Origin: Gemmata sp051859125
Lineage (GTDB): Bacteria; Planctomycetota; Planctomycetia; Gemmatales; Gemmataceae
Length of the DNA stretch: 64,000 bases
NCBI RefSeq assembly: GCF_051859125.1
Contig: NZ_JBHYGG010000001.1
Location: forward strand, 124,001-188,000
Reading direction: 5' to 3'
The notes under the pieces were generated by a model that saw only the letters and a program-made list of their open reading frames with translations, was not told where the DNA came from and did not search any database. This document shows, piece by piece, positions 7,868 through 15,696 of this stretch. The position numbers and the translations under genes are program-made. Within the stretch, counting starts at the first letter, position 1. Each line of letters begins with the position of its first letter.

Positions 7868-8731
7868 TCACTCGTCCCGCTTTTCCGCGACGGACTTGTA
7901 GATCTGCTTCACCTTCTTGAGCGCCATCAGCACCTCGTGGAAGTTGTTCGGCCGGTCCGTTTTCTTCTTGGACAGCAACTTCAACACGAACTGCGAGAAC
8001 TCGTCGGTCAGGTCGGGGTTGTACGCCGTCAGCGGCGCCGGCTTCTCCTTGAAGTGCCGGCCGAGCAGATCGTTCGGGGTGTTCCCGCGGAACGGCGGCC
8101 GGCCCGTCGTCAGCTCGTACAGGGTGCACCCGTAGCTGTAGATGTCCATCCGCCCGTCGGGGAGCTCGTCGTTGATCTGCTCCGGGCTCATGAAGCTCGG
8201 CGTCCCCTGGGGCTTCCCCTTCCGGTAGAACCACCGCGCGACCCCCTTCGGGATCTTCTTCGTGATCGCGAAGTCGATGATCTTGGTCTCCCCGAGGGGG
8301 TTCACCAGGATGTTGTCCGGCTTCACGTCGCGGTGGACGTACCCCATCGCGTTCATGTACGCCAGCCCCGTCGCCGTTTCCTTGAAGATCCGCCGGGCGT
8401 GCTCCCTGACGAACGATCCGTCCTTCGCCTGGAGCCGCAGCCGCAGGCTCCCCGAGGGGAAGAACTCCATGATGAAGTGCGGCGTCGTCGGGCTCCGGTT
8501 CACCTTGAAGATCCGGATCACGTTGGCGTGCGTGAGCTTCTCCCCGACCTCCGCCTCGTTGAACAGGATGTTCCGGTGCTCGGACTTGTCCGCGACCTCC
8601 GGGAGCAGCAACTTCATCGCGAAGTGCCGGTTGCTGGTCGGCTCGACCACCTCGAACACCTGCGACGTCTGCCCTGACTGGAGCAGGTTCCGCAGGCGGT
8701 ACCCGCCGATCATCTCCATGACGTCTGCCAT
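7868..8731 (-). CDS. Atypical Ser/Thr protein kinase (DFA instead of DFG)
   Basis: This 287-residue protein is a single Hanks-type kinase domain without membrane segment. The ATP lysine is likely K40 (HFAMKLL), the catalytic loop is HRDVKPDN at 133-140 with D135, and GTPSFMSPEQ ends the activation segment. Two features are odd. The glycine loop is reduced to LQSGQTSQVF with one glycine, and the magnesium motif reads DFA at 153-155 in place of DFG. All catalytic acids remain, so activity is plausible but not assured. The ATG at 8731 is preceded by GTGAGGTG. It lies nine bases after the ferredoxin reductase and 47 bases before accA. Confidence 0.85.
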   Translation of the reverse strand: MADVMEMIGGYRLRNLLQSGQTSQVFEVVEPTSNRHFAMKLLLPEVADKSEHRNILFNEAEVGEKLTHANVIRIFKVNRSPTTPHFIMEFFPSGSLRLRLQAKDGSFVREHARRIFKETATGLAYMNAMGYVHRDVKPDNILVNPLGETKIIDFAITKKIPKGVARWFYRKGKPQGTPSFMSPEQINDELPDGRMDIYSYGCTLYELTTGRPPFRGNTPNDLLGRHFKEKPAPLTAYNPDLTDEFSQFVLKLLSKKKTDRPNNFHEVLMALKKVKQIYKSVAEKRDE

Positions 8732-8740
8732 CGCCGCACC

Positions 8741-9670
8741 TCACCAGTACTCTTCGAAGTGGATCGTGCCCTTGAACTTCGTCGCCGACACGTCGGCCTG
8801 GAAGCCCCGCGCCTCGAGCAGTTCGATCACGCCCGGCGGCTGCGGGTAGGTCACCGCGCCGGTCGCCTTGTCCCGGGTCGGCACGCCGATCATCTTCGGG
8901 TTCCCGCACAGGAACACGTGCGTCGTCTTCGGGTCGAGCGGCGCGCCGAGGTTCTCCTCCAACTCGCCGTGGGCGATCAGGTCCTGAATGTACACCTTCT
9001 TGGTGGCCCCCGCTTCGCGGGTCGTAAGGCCCAGGTACTTGTAGTTGGGGTAGCGGCCCATGAGCCGCTGGTGCGTCGCCGAGTACCCCAGGTCGCGGCC
9101 GTACCGGACGCAGCACGCCGACAGGATCTTCCCCGTGTGCCCGCGGCTGAGCAGGCTCCACAGCATGTAGTTGTGCGGGGCCTCGCCGGTGCCGGTGCTC
9201 AGCAGCACCACGTTGTCGCCGGGCTGGACCGGGGCGAGCGTGTAGTGCCCGGCGACCTTCTCGCCGATCTGGACGCGGTCCCCTTCCTTGAGCGCGAAGA
9301 GCCGCGGCGTCAGGGCGGGGACGCGGCCGTCCGAGTTCTCCCGCACCAGCACGATGTAGAACTCGAGCCAGTCGGACGCCGCCGGGTCGTAGAGCGTTCC
9401 GGGCTCGGCCTCCACCGAGCAACTGATCGAGTACGCCCGGCGGACCACCTTGGTGTGCTCGTCGGGCTTCAGGTCCTCGGCCTGGCACCCCTCGACGCGC
9501 GGCTCCCAGAACCCGAGCCCGAGCGTGCAGTACTGCCCGGGCTGGTGCGCCGGCCGCGGGAAGTCCGGCTTCACGCGCATGACCAACAGGTCCGAGTGGA
9601 CCATCTTGAGGTACACGACCGTTGCGTTGTACCTCCGCGACCGGAGTTCGGCGACTTCGTCGGGACTCAT
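8741..9670 (-). CDS. Ferredoxin-NADP+ reductase family flavoprotein
   Basis: This 309-residue enzyme has an N-terminal beta-barrel FAD domain with HQPGQYCTLGLG and the FAD-binding RRAYSISCS. The NADP domain begins at VVLLSTGTGEAPHNYMLW and ends with THVFLCGNPKMIG. It transfers electrons between NADPH and ferredoxin or flavodoxin in the cytosol. The C-terminus ends with an aromatic residue (EEYW), as in plant-type reductases. The ATG at 9670 begins MSPDEVAELR; a longer upstream frame covers GC-rich leader and was not used. It is the first gene of the unit with the kinase and accA. Confidence 0.85.
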   Translation of the reverse strand: MSPDEVAELRSRRYNATVVYLKMVHSDLLVMRVKPDFPRPAHQPGQYCTLGLGFWEPRVEGCQAEDLKPDEHTKVVRRAYSISCSVEAEPGTLYDPAASDWLEFYIVLVRENSDGRVPALTPRLFALKEGDRVQIGEKVAGHYTLAPVQPGDNVVLLSTGTGEAPHNYMLWSLLSRGHTGKILSACCVRYGRDLGYSATHQRLMGRYPNYKYLGLTTREAGATKKVYIQDLIAHGELEENLGAPLDPKTTHVFLCGNPKMIGVPTRDKATGAVTYPQPPGVIELLEARGFQADVSATKFKGTIHFEEYW

Positions 9671-9728
9671 GGGCGTGCGGCTCTCGTCGGGCACGGGAGA
9701 GGGTCGGGTGTACGTGTCGGAACACGCG

Positions 9729-9760
9729 GGCACCCCCGCGGATCGGGCCGCGGGGGTGCC
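9729..9760 (-). terminator. GC-rich 13-bp stem-loop
   Basis: GGCACCCCCGCGG at 9729-9741 pairs perfectly with CCGCGGGGGTGCC at 9748-9760 around a six-base loop. On the minus strand it follows the isomerase stop and the TATAAT at 9778-9783, and precedes the ferredoxin reductase. There is no U tract. It may end isomerase transcripts or act as a leader structure for the next unit. Confidence 0.45.
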
Positions 9761-9777
9761 GGGCGCCGCGGGGGGCA

Positions 9778-9783
9778 ATTATA
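9778..9783 (-). promoter_or_regulatory. Candidate -10 box (TATAAT) for the reductase-kinase-accA unit
   Basis: A perfect TATAAT on the minus strand lies 21 bases after the isomerase stop and 107 bases before the ferredoxin reductase ATG. No convincing -35 is seen. It is the best promoter candidate for the three-gene unit; a transcript from it would carry the stem-loop at 9729-9760 in its leader. Confidence 0.45.
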
Positions 9784-9804
9784 CGAACCGGCACCGCGAT
9801 CGGG

Positions 9805-10662
9805 TCAGCCCACGTCCTTGACCGTCTCGCGGACGTAGCCGACGCACTTCTTCATGTCCGGCGACGGGTCCGACGGGTTCGCCTCGTACTCGATCGCGAC
9901 GGCCCCCGTGAACTTGACCTCGCGGAGCGCCTTGAACACCGCCGCCACGTCGAGCACGCCGCTCGGGTCGCCGAACATGACGTCCGTCTTCCGCTTGTTG
10001 TCGTGGTCCTTCAGGTGCATCCCGAAGTTGCGGTCGCCCATGATCTTGACCTGCTCCGCCGGGTCGATCTTCTCGCCCAGTTGCGCCATGCGAATCAGGT
10101 GGCCGGTGTCGAGGCACGAGCCGATGAGCTTGTGGTGGTCCTTGACGGCCTTCAGGATGACCTCGGCCGACCACCACTTGTCGCGGCTGTCCTTCCCCGT
10201 GGGGCCGTGCGGGTGGATCGCGATGGCGATCTTGTACTCCTCGCACAGCTTGTCGAGGCTGTCGAAGGAGTCGAGCGACGGGCTCGCGCTGAGGTACTTC
10301 ACCCCGACCGCCTTGCCGAACTCGAACACCTTCTTGTTCTTGTCGTGGTCCTTCGTGAACTGCGACACGCCGAAGCCGACCGGCGCGACGCCGTACTCCT
10401 TGCACAGGTCGAGGATGCCCTTGAGCTTCTCGGGGTTCGCGTCGGGCGGGAGGTGCTTCGAGTAGAACTCTGCGCTCTTGAGGCCCAGTTCCTTCATCCG
10501 CTTCAGGGCCTGTTCGAGGTCGAAGTTGCGGAACGTGTAGCTCTGGACGCCGAGGCTGATCCCGCCCTTCTCCTCCGCGGCGGCAACCTTCGGGAGAGCG
10601 AGCACGCCAACGGCGGCGGCCGAGGACGCGAGGAACGAGCGGCGGTCGAGGGGACGGTTCAC
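9805..10662 (-). CDS. Tat-exported sugar phosphate isomerase/epimerase (TIM barrel)
   Basis: This 285-residue protein belongs to the xylose isomerase-like TIM barrel / AP endonuclease 2 family. It starts with a twin-arginine leader (DRRSFLASSAAAVGVLALP), which points to folded export. Barrel landmarks include GVQSYTFRNFDLEQALKRMKELG, IAIHPHGP, GSCLDTGHLIRMAQ and AVAIEYEANP, with metal-binding Glu, His and Asp residues. The GTG at 10662 is preferred because CCGGAG lies upstream; the TTG further up at 10692 falls in the terminator stem of the previous gene. The substrate is unknown. Such secreted isomerase-like proteins are common in planctomycetes. Confidence 0.8.
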   Translation of the reverse strand: MNRPLDRRSFLASSAAAVGVLALPKVAAAEEKGGISLGVQSYTFRNFDLEQALKRMKELGLKSAEFYSKHLPPDANPEKLKGILDLCKEYGVAPVGFGVSQFTKDHDKNKKVFEFGKAVGVKYLSASPSLDSFDSLDKLCEEYKIAIAIHPHGPTGKDSRDKWWSAEVILKAVKDHHKLIGSCLDTGHLIRMAQLGEKIDPAEQVKIMGDRNFGMHLKDHDNKRKTDVMFGDPSGVLDVAAVFKALREVKFTGAVAIEYEANPSDPSPDMKKCVGYVRETVKDVG

Positions 10663-10689
10663 GGGGGAGGCTCCGGGGAATGAACGCGA

Positions 10690-10719
10690 CAAGCCCGCCG
10701 GGCGGACCCGGCGGGCTTG
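10690..10719 (-). terminator. Strong GC stem-loop after the VIT-VWA gene
   Basis: CAAGCCCGCCGGG at 10690-10702 pairs perfectly with CCCGGCGGGCTTG at 10707-10719 across a CGGA loop. On the minus strand it comes 31 bases after the VIT-VWA stop codon and just before the next gene. It lacks a U run, as is common in GC-rich genomes. Confidence 0.7.
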
Positions 10720-10750
10720 CGAGTGTAGCCGAGGAGCGCCCCGGAAGCGA

Positions 10751-13213
10751 TTACTTCTTGGCGAACAGCGCGGCGATCTCGGCGTCGTCGAGCTTCTCCC
10801 TGCCGTCGTTCTCGTCGATCACCAGGGCGGTCCCGTTCGGGCCGACCCACACGACGAAGTTCCCGAGGCGGAACACGTCCTTCATCTCCGGGCGCAGCTC
10901 CAGGATGCGGAAGTACGCCTCGCTCTGAGCCTTCACGGTCACCGCCTTCATCTCGGCCTTGTACCCGTCGTCGATCCACACCCCGCCGACCTCCAGTACG
11001 TTGCGGCCCTGCACCTGCCGGTTCGCGGTCAGGCTCACCCGCTGCTGGTTCCGGAGGGTATTCGACGCGCACGCGAGGTCCACGCCGAGCTGGCCGCTCT
11101 GGTACCCGTCCTTGCGGCCCTTGAACGCGGCGTTCGAGCGGTCCCAGGTCTCCTTCTGCTGCTGGTACCGGCGCACCTCCTCGGTCAACTTCGCGCGGAC
11201 GGCTGGGTCCTTCTCCTCGCGGAGTTGCTCCGCTGCGTCGCGCACCTGCTGCTCGGCCGCGGCCCCGCGGTTGGTCGCGAGCGCCTTGCCGTCGTTCTTG
11301 GCCTGGTCCTTGGCGAACTCCTCCACCCGCAGCGGCTTGCCGCCCGGGGCGGCCGCGATCCCCGGGGGCGGGCCGAACCCGCCGGCCAGGGGCACCCCGA
11401 GGGCCGGAGCGGGCTTGGCCGGGAACTTCCCGCCGTGGACCGGGAACGGCGTCGGCGGCACCACCGGCATCACCGAGTCGGGCACCACGAGGTAGCTCGT
11501 GTACGGGGTCGCGATGCCGTACTTCTTCGCCAGCGCCACGACCTCGTCGATCAGCTCCTTCTTCTCGCCGTTGGCCCGGATCTGGTCGAGGATGAACCCG
11601 ACCTTCCGCCGCGCCCACAGCGGCTCGACGAACTCCTTCCCCGTGTCCGACGCGGTCTTCTCGGGGAACGTCACGTCGTACACGAACTCCTTCTTCTGCG
11701 CCCCGACCATCCCGGACAGCTTCACCGCGACGTGCCCGAACCCGGTGTACCGGCCGATCACGACGAGTTGCGAGTTGTGGAAGATGTCTGGCAGCTTCGG
11801 CGGGTAGATCTCGTGGAGCCGGATGGCCTCGCCGCACGTCAGCTTGACGTCGGTCAGGACCGGGTTGCTGATCTTGCCGTAGAGGCTCGCGACCTTCGTC
11901 TCGATGTCCTCGGACGGGCGGACGTAGGTGCTGACGGCCCGCGTCGCGTCGGCGAGCTGGTCGAGCATCGCGGCGTTCACGTCGTCGCCCACGCCGAACG
12001 TGAAGATGCGGGTCTGGCTGGAGTTCTTGCCGCCGATCTTCTTCACGATCTTGTCCGTGTCGGTCTCGTCCACCGTCGGGAGCCCGTCGGTGAAGAACAC
12101 GACGTTGAACGGCCGGCCGACCTCGTCGGCCCGCATCCCGAGCGCCTCGTCGAGCGCCGGCAGGATGGCGGTGCCCCCCTGCTGCTTCAGACCGTCCACC
12201 CACTTCACCGCCGCTTCGAGGTAGTCCTTGTTCGCCGGGACGAGCTTGTCGCGGAACGGGGTCACGCTCGTCGAGAACTTGATGACGTTGAACCGGTCCT
12301 CGGCCTGGAGCTGGCCGAGGCAGTACTTCAGCGCCTTCTTCGCCTGCGCCATCTTCAGGTCACTCATGCTGCTCGAAACGTCGAGCACGAGGACGAGGTC
12401 GCGCGGCATGCGCTTCATCTCGGCCTCGACCTGCGGGGTGACGAGGAACATGAAGTACCCGTCCTCCGCCCCGATCGGCTTGAACATGAGCGGGGTCAGC
12501 CCGATGTCCTTGTCGCCGAACCCGTAGAAGAGCTGGAAGTCCTTGTCGAGGACCGCCTGGTTCTTTTCGAACTCGACGACGGCTTCCTTGTCGCCCTTGC
12601 GGACGGTGATGACCGCGTGCGTCGGGCTGTAGATGTTGTGGATCGGGTGCTGCGACTTCAGCGTGATCTTGACCGAGAACTCTTCGAGGGTGCGGGTGCT
12701 CTTCCCGTCGGTCTTGAGCGGGTAGATGTACTCGACGAGGCCCCCCTCCTTCTGCGCGATCGACTTGAAGCTGATCTTCACCTTCTGGTCGCCCTTGGGC
12801 GGGATCGGGAACACCCGCAGCCGCATCATGCTGTTGCCCAGGTACTCCAGCAGGCCCGGGTCCTGCGTCCGGCGGACGATGTCCGTGTAGACCTTGTGGG
12901 CGTGCTTGGCGTCGAGGAGTTCCCCGCCCTGCTCCTTGCCGTCGACCCACATCGTGAACTTGTCCACGCTCGCGCCCTTGGGCACCGGGAACAGGTACGT
13001 CGCTTCGAGGTTGCGGTCGGTGTGGTTGCGGAACGTTTGCTCCAGGGTCGTCACGGCGACCTGTTCGTCGATGGTCGCGGTGACCTTGTGGTTGACCATC
13101 GCGAGCGGCGGGAGCTTCTCGTCGTCCGGAATCAGCAGCCCGGCGGCCCGGGCGCTGCCCGTGAAGGCCACGATCAGGGCGAGGGCCGGGAGTGCGAAGC
13201 GAAGGGACCGCAT
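10751..13213 (-). CDS. Secreted VIT and von Willebrand factor A domain protein
   Basis: This 820-residue protein begins with a signal peptide (MRSLRFALPALALIVAFTGSARA). A VIT domain follows to about residue 200 (HKVTATIDEQVAVTTLEQTFRN, TYLFPVPKGASVDKFTMWVDG). A VWA domain has the metal-ion site DVSSSMS starting at about D278 and a later FTDGLPTVDETD. A Pro/Gly-rich linker near 600-650 leads to a charged helical region and a C-terminal domain ending in Lys. The architecture is that of inter-alpha-trypsin-inhibitor heavy-chain-like proteins; adhesion or matrix binding is likely. The ATG at 13213 has a near-ideal GGAGGTGA site five bases away. Confidence 0.85.
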   Translation of the reverse strand: MRSLRFALPALALIVAFTGSARAAGLLIPDDEKLPPLAMVNHKVTATIDEQVAVTTLEQTFRNHTDRNLEATYLFPVPKGASVDKFTMWVDGKEQGGELLDAKHAHKVYTDIVRRTQDPGLLEYLGNSMMRLRVFPIPPKGDQKVKISFKSIAQKEGGLVEYIYPLKTDGKSTRTLEEFSVKITLKSQHPIHNIYSPTHAVITVRKGDKEAVVEFEKNQAVLDKDFQLFYGFGDKDIGLTPLMFKPIGAEDGYFMFLVTPQVEAEMKRMPRDLVLVLDVSSSMSDLKMAQAKKALKYCLGQLQAEDRFNVIKFSTSVTPFRDKLVPANKDYLEAAVKWVDGLKQQGGTAILPALDEALGMRADEVGRPFNVVFFTDGLPTVDETDTDKIVKKIGGKNSSQTRIFTFGVGDDVNAAMLDQLADATRAVSTYVRPSEDIETKVASLYGKISNPVLTDVKLTCGEAIRLHEIYPPKLPDIFHNSQLVVIGRYTGFGHVAVKLSGMVGAQKKEFVYDVTFPEKTASDTGKEFVEPLWARRKVGFILDQIRANGEKKELIDEVVALAKKYGIATPYTSYLVVPDSVMPVVPPTPFPVHGGKFPAKPAPALGVPLAGGFGPPPGIAAAPGGKPLRVEEFAKDQAKNDGKALATNRGAAAEQQVRDAAEQLREEKDPAVRAKLTEEVRRYQQQKETWDRSNAAFKGRKDGYQSGQLGVDLACASNTLRNQQRVSLTANRQVQGRNVLEVGGVWIDDGYKAEMKAVTVKAQSEAYFRILELRPEMKDVFRLGNFVVWVGPNGTALVIDENDGREKLDDAEIAALFAKK

Positions 13214-13373
13214 GATTCACCTCCAATGGGCGGGGAGCGGCGCGACTGGCGGGACGCCACGCATACTAGACGAACCCGCCGCCACCCGCGATGGGGCCGC
13301 GCACCGGCCGTTACGACGGGGTTACCCAACCAGGAGTTGCGGAGCGTCGAAGTGGGGCCCAGCAGCAAATGAA

Positions 13374-13400
13374 CAACCCCGGGTGGGCGACCCGGGGTTG
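13374..13400 (-). terminator. 11-bp GC stem-loop after the anti-sigma gene
   Basis: CAACCCCGGGT at 13374-13384 pairs perfectly with ACCCGGGGTTG at 13390-13400 around five bases. On the minus strand it lies 26 bases past the anti-sigma stop and is followed by TTCATTT. This is a good candidate intrinsic terminator separating the sigma unit from the VIT-VWA gene. Confidence 0.7.
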
Positions 13401-13426
13401 AGGCGTGACTGTCGTGTGGGTAGGTC

Positions 13427-14785
13427 TCAACCGTTGCCGGTGCGGATCACGATCATCACCGGGACCATACCGGCCTTGCGTTCGCCACGCTTCGCGGCGA
13501 ACTGCTTGAGTTCGGCCGAGTTCGCCTGACCGATGGGGCGTCCCGGCAGGGTGTTCCAGCTCAGCAGTACGGCCGACTTCTCGACCGGCTTCCCCTGCCC
13601 CGTCAGAACCGACTTCACGATCTGGTCGGCCGTGCCGGAACTGAGCGGCTTGCTAGGGTCGGTCGCCCGGTCGGTCTTCTCGACCGCGGGCCGCTTGAAC
13701 AGCCCCGGATCGAACCCGAGCGTCGAGCGCAGGTCGCTGACATCAATCTGTGACACCGCGGTCGCGTGGAGACTGTCGAAGGCGTGGGGCGACACCTTGG
13801 CGTCCTCGGCACTGAGTTTGGCGAAGAGCGTCGCAAGCTCCTGAGCCGTCAGTGATTCCGTGTAGACCACTGTGGCGTTCACGGTCCGCTTCTGGAGAGC
13901 AGCGATGGTGTTGCCGTCGACGTACAGGTTCACGCCGGCGGCCTTCGAGGCGTCGCGGAGCAACTCGACGGCTCGGAGTGGGTTCCGGGAGAAGAGGTCG
14001 ATGCGATACGCCGGGTCGCGGGACAGTTCCTTGGTCAGTTGTTCCTGGGCCTCCTCACCGGCGAACGCGGCGAGCGGCTTGAGGAACGGCACCCGAACTT
14101 CGACCATGTCGAACCGCGTTTCCGGGAGGAACCCGCCGCCGAGCAGGTCGGGCCGAACCGAACGGGGCTCGGGAGCCAGAGCCACCAGGTCGCTTGCCGG
14201 CACGACCGGGAGGGTGTTCTTCGCGACGTAAGTCTCGGGCAGGGCGGGTTGCTCGCGCGGCACCGGGGCGGAGGGCCGCTGGGCGGTCTCGGCCGGGAGC
14301 CACTTCGCCCACTCCGGGTCCCCTGCCCCCTTGTGCGTGCCGGGCGGCGGGCGATTGACGTTGCGGGCCGAGGCGGTGCGGTTCTGCTGGCTGAAGAACA
14401 GGAACGACCCCGAGGTCACGCACAGGAGCAGGCTCGCGGCGACGGCAACCGGCACCCAGTTCGACACCTTGCGGCGGCGTGGGACGATCACCGGCCGGGC
14501 CACTTCGACCGGTTGCGTGGTGCGGGGGCGCGGTTGGAGTTTCGCGAGGCGGGTCGGGATCGGCGTGAGCGACGCGATCCGGGCCATCACGTTGGCCTGG
14601 AGGTCGGCCGGCGGGGCGACGCGCGGCAGGGCGCTGAGCCGCTTGCTGTCGCCGAGGAGCCCGGCGTGGACGGCACGGGCCTCCGCCGAGGTGTTCAGCA
14701 GGCGGCTCAGGCGACGGCTCTCGAGAGCGGTCAGTTCGCCGTCCACGCCGGCCGTGATCAGTTGTAGGAGGTCGTCGGTCATCAT
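13427..14785 (-). CDS. Anti-sigma factor-like membrane protein
   Basis: This 452-residue protein has a short N-terminal helical region (DDLLQLITAGVDGELTALESRRLSRLL) like the cytoplasmic part of anti-sigma factors, but without a clear zinc HxxxCxxC. A Pro/Arg-rich linker is followed by one membrane helix near residues 110-130 (WVPVAVAASLLLCVTSGSFLFF) and a large outer domain of unknown fold. It starts 57 bases after the ECF sigma stop, the standard arrangement for a sigma factor and its inhibitor. Two adjacent ATGs (14785, 14782) are possible. The outer domain presumably senses an envelope signal; what it senses is unknown. Confidence 0.7.
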   Translation of the reverse strand: MMTDDLLQLITAGVDGELTALESRRLSRLLNTSAEARAVHAGLLGDSKRLSALPRVAPPADLQANVMARIASLTPIPTRLAKLQPRPRTTQPVEVARPVIVPRRRKVSNWVPVAVAASLLLCVTSGSFLFFSQQNRTASARNVNRPPPGTHKGAGDPEWAKWLPAETAQRPSAPVPREQPALPETYVAKNTLPVVPASDLVALAPEPRSVRPDLLGGGFLPETRFDMVEVRVPFLKPLAAFAGEEAQEQLTKELSRDPAYRIDLFSRNPLRAVELLRDASKAAGVNLYVDGNTIAALQKRTVNATVVYTESLTAQELATLFAKLSAEDAKVSPHAFDSLHATAVSQIDVSDLRSTLGFDPGLFKRPAVEKTDRATDPSKPLSSGTADQIVKSVLTGQGKPVEKSAVLLSWNTLPGRPIGQANSAELKQFAAKRGERKAGMVPVMIVIRTGNG

Positions 14786-14842
14786 CGGCTTAGGGCTCCC
14801 GCACGCGGTCGGGCGACGTCAAGACGCCCGGTCGGGTGAGAG

Positions 14843-15415
14843 TTAACTGTGCTCCTCGTCTTCACTCGGTTGCAACAACTCGCGGAGTTCCAGGCGGGCG
14901 CGGTGCAGGCGGCTCCGGATCGTCCCGATCGGCACCTTGAGGATCTCCGCGATCTCCTCGTACCGCATCCCTTCGATGTCCTTCAGGACGAGCACCTCGC
15001 GGTGCTCGTGCGACAACCGCACCATCGCCTCTTGCAGTTGCCGTTCGTCTTCGCTCCGCTCCAGGGCCAGGCCCGGCTTCACGTACTCCGACGGGTCGTC
15101 GGGGTCGATTCCGCCGTCCGGCCCGGCCGCATCGAGGCTGATCGCCGCCCGCCGCTTCCGCTTCAAACTGATTGCGGTGTTAAACGCAATCCGGTAGATC
15201 CAGGTGAAGAATTCCGCGTCACCTTTGAAGCTGTGCAGCGACTGATATGCGTTCAGGAACGCATCTTGGACGACGTCGGCCGCGTCTTCAGGGCTGTCCA
15301 CCAGTCGGATCGCGGCGTTATAAAGCCTTGCCTGGTAGCGGGATACGAGTTCACCGAAGGCATCCCGCTGGCCGCCCAGACATTCCGCGATGAGCTGGCG
15401 ATCGTCGTCGCTCAC
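14843..15415 (-). CDS. ECF RNA polymerase sigma factor (RpoE-like)
   Basis: This 190-residue protein has region 2 at about residues 20-90 (VSRYQARLYNAAIRLV, DAADVVQDAFLNAYQSL, FFTWIYRIAFNTAISLKRKR). Region 4 lies at about 130-180 (LSHEHREVLVLKDIEGMRYEEIAEILKVPIGTIRSRLHRAR). A short acidic linker joins them. It directs RNA polymerase to a small regulon and is probably held by the membrane protein encoded next. The start is GTG at 15415 (VSDDDRQ). It is divergent from uvrA, with a 281-base shared upstream region. No autoregulatory promoter pair could be recognised with confidence. Confidence 0.9.
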   Translation of the reverse strand: MSDDDRQLIAECLGGQRDAFGELVSRYQARLYNAAIRLVDSPEDAADVVQDAFLNAYQSLHSFKGDAEFFTWIYRIAFNTAISLKRKRRAAISLDAAGPDGGIDPDDPSEYVKPGLALERSEDERQLQEAMVRLSHEHREVLVLKDIEGMRYEEIAEILKVPIGTIRSRLHRARLELRELLQPSEDEEHS

Positions 15416-15510
15416 AACGCTCTACCGGGTTGGACGCAGGCGGGGCGGGCGGAGTTCCCGGAACTGACCGGAAACTAGCCGCCGAGGTGGGTTCGAGGTG
15501 ATCTCCGAAA

Positions 15511-15516
15511 GTTATA
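15511..15516 (-). promoter_or_regulatory. Candidate -10 box for the sigma factor gene
   Basis: The minus strand reads TATAAC about 95 bases before the GTG of the ECF sigma gene, in a locally AT-rich patch of a GC-rich spacer. No clear -35 is seen at 17 bases. Support is the position and the match only. Confidence 0.3.
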
Positions 15517-15642
15517 ACACGGCGGGGGCGGGGGTTGGAAGCGCTCGCGGCGAGATTGTGAAAACCGCCTCACACTTTTCCACTTCAACCGAACCCGGTC
15601 TGGGGGCGGCGGTTCGTTGGCTCCCGGGCCTCACAAAGCGCC

Positions 15643-15648
15643 TATACT
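15643..15648 (+). promoter_or_regulatory. Candidate -10 box (TATACT) for uvrA
   Basis: TATACT lies 48 bases before the uvrA ATG in the spacer shared with the divergent sigma gene. The -35 is not obvious; TTGGCT at 15617 is 20 bases away, which is too far. I see no LexA-like box here. An AGGAGGAG ribosome site follows at 15680-15687. Confidence 0.35.
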
Positions 15649-15696
15649 AATCATCTGTACCCTTCGGGCGGCCCGGTTCAGGAGGAGCGGGGGTTC

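Noticed and set aside
6864..9794. A 976-codon minus-strand frame that looks like a large fusion ending in AccA
   Set aside because: Only the last 318 residues are AccA, with a good ribosome site at 7820. The rest overlaps the kinase and reductase genes in another frame and has no homology-like features.
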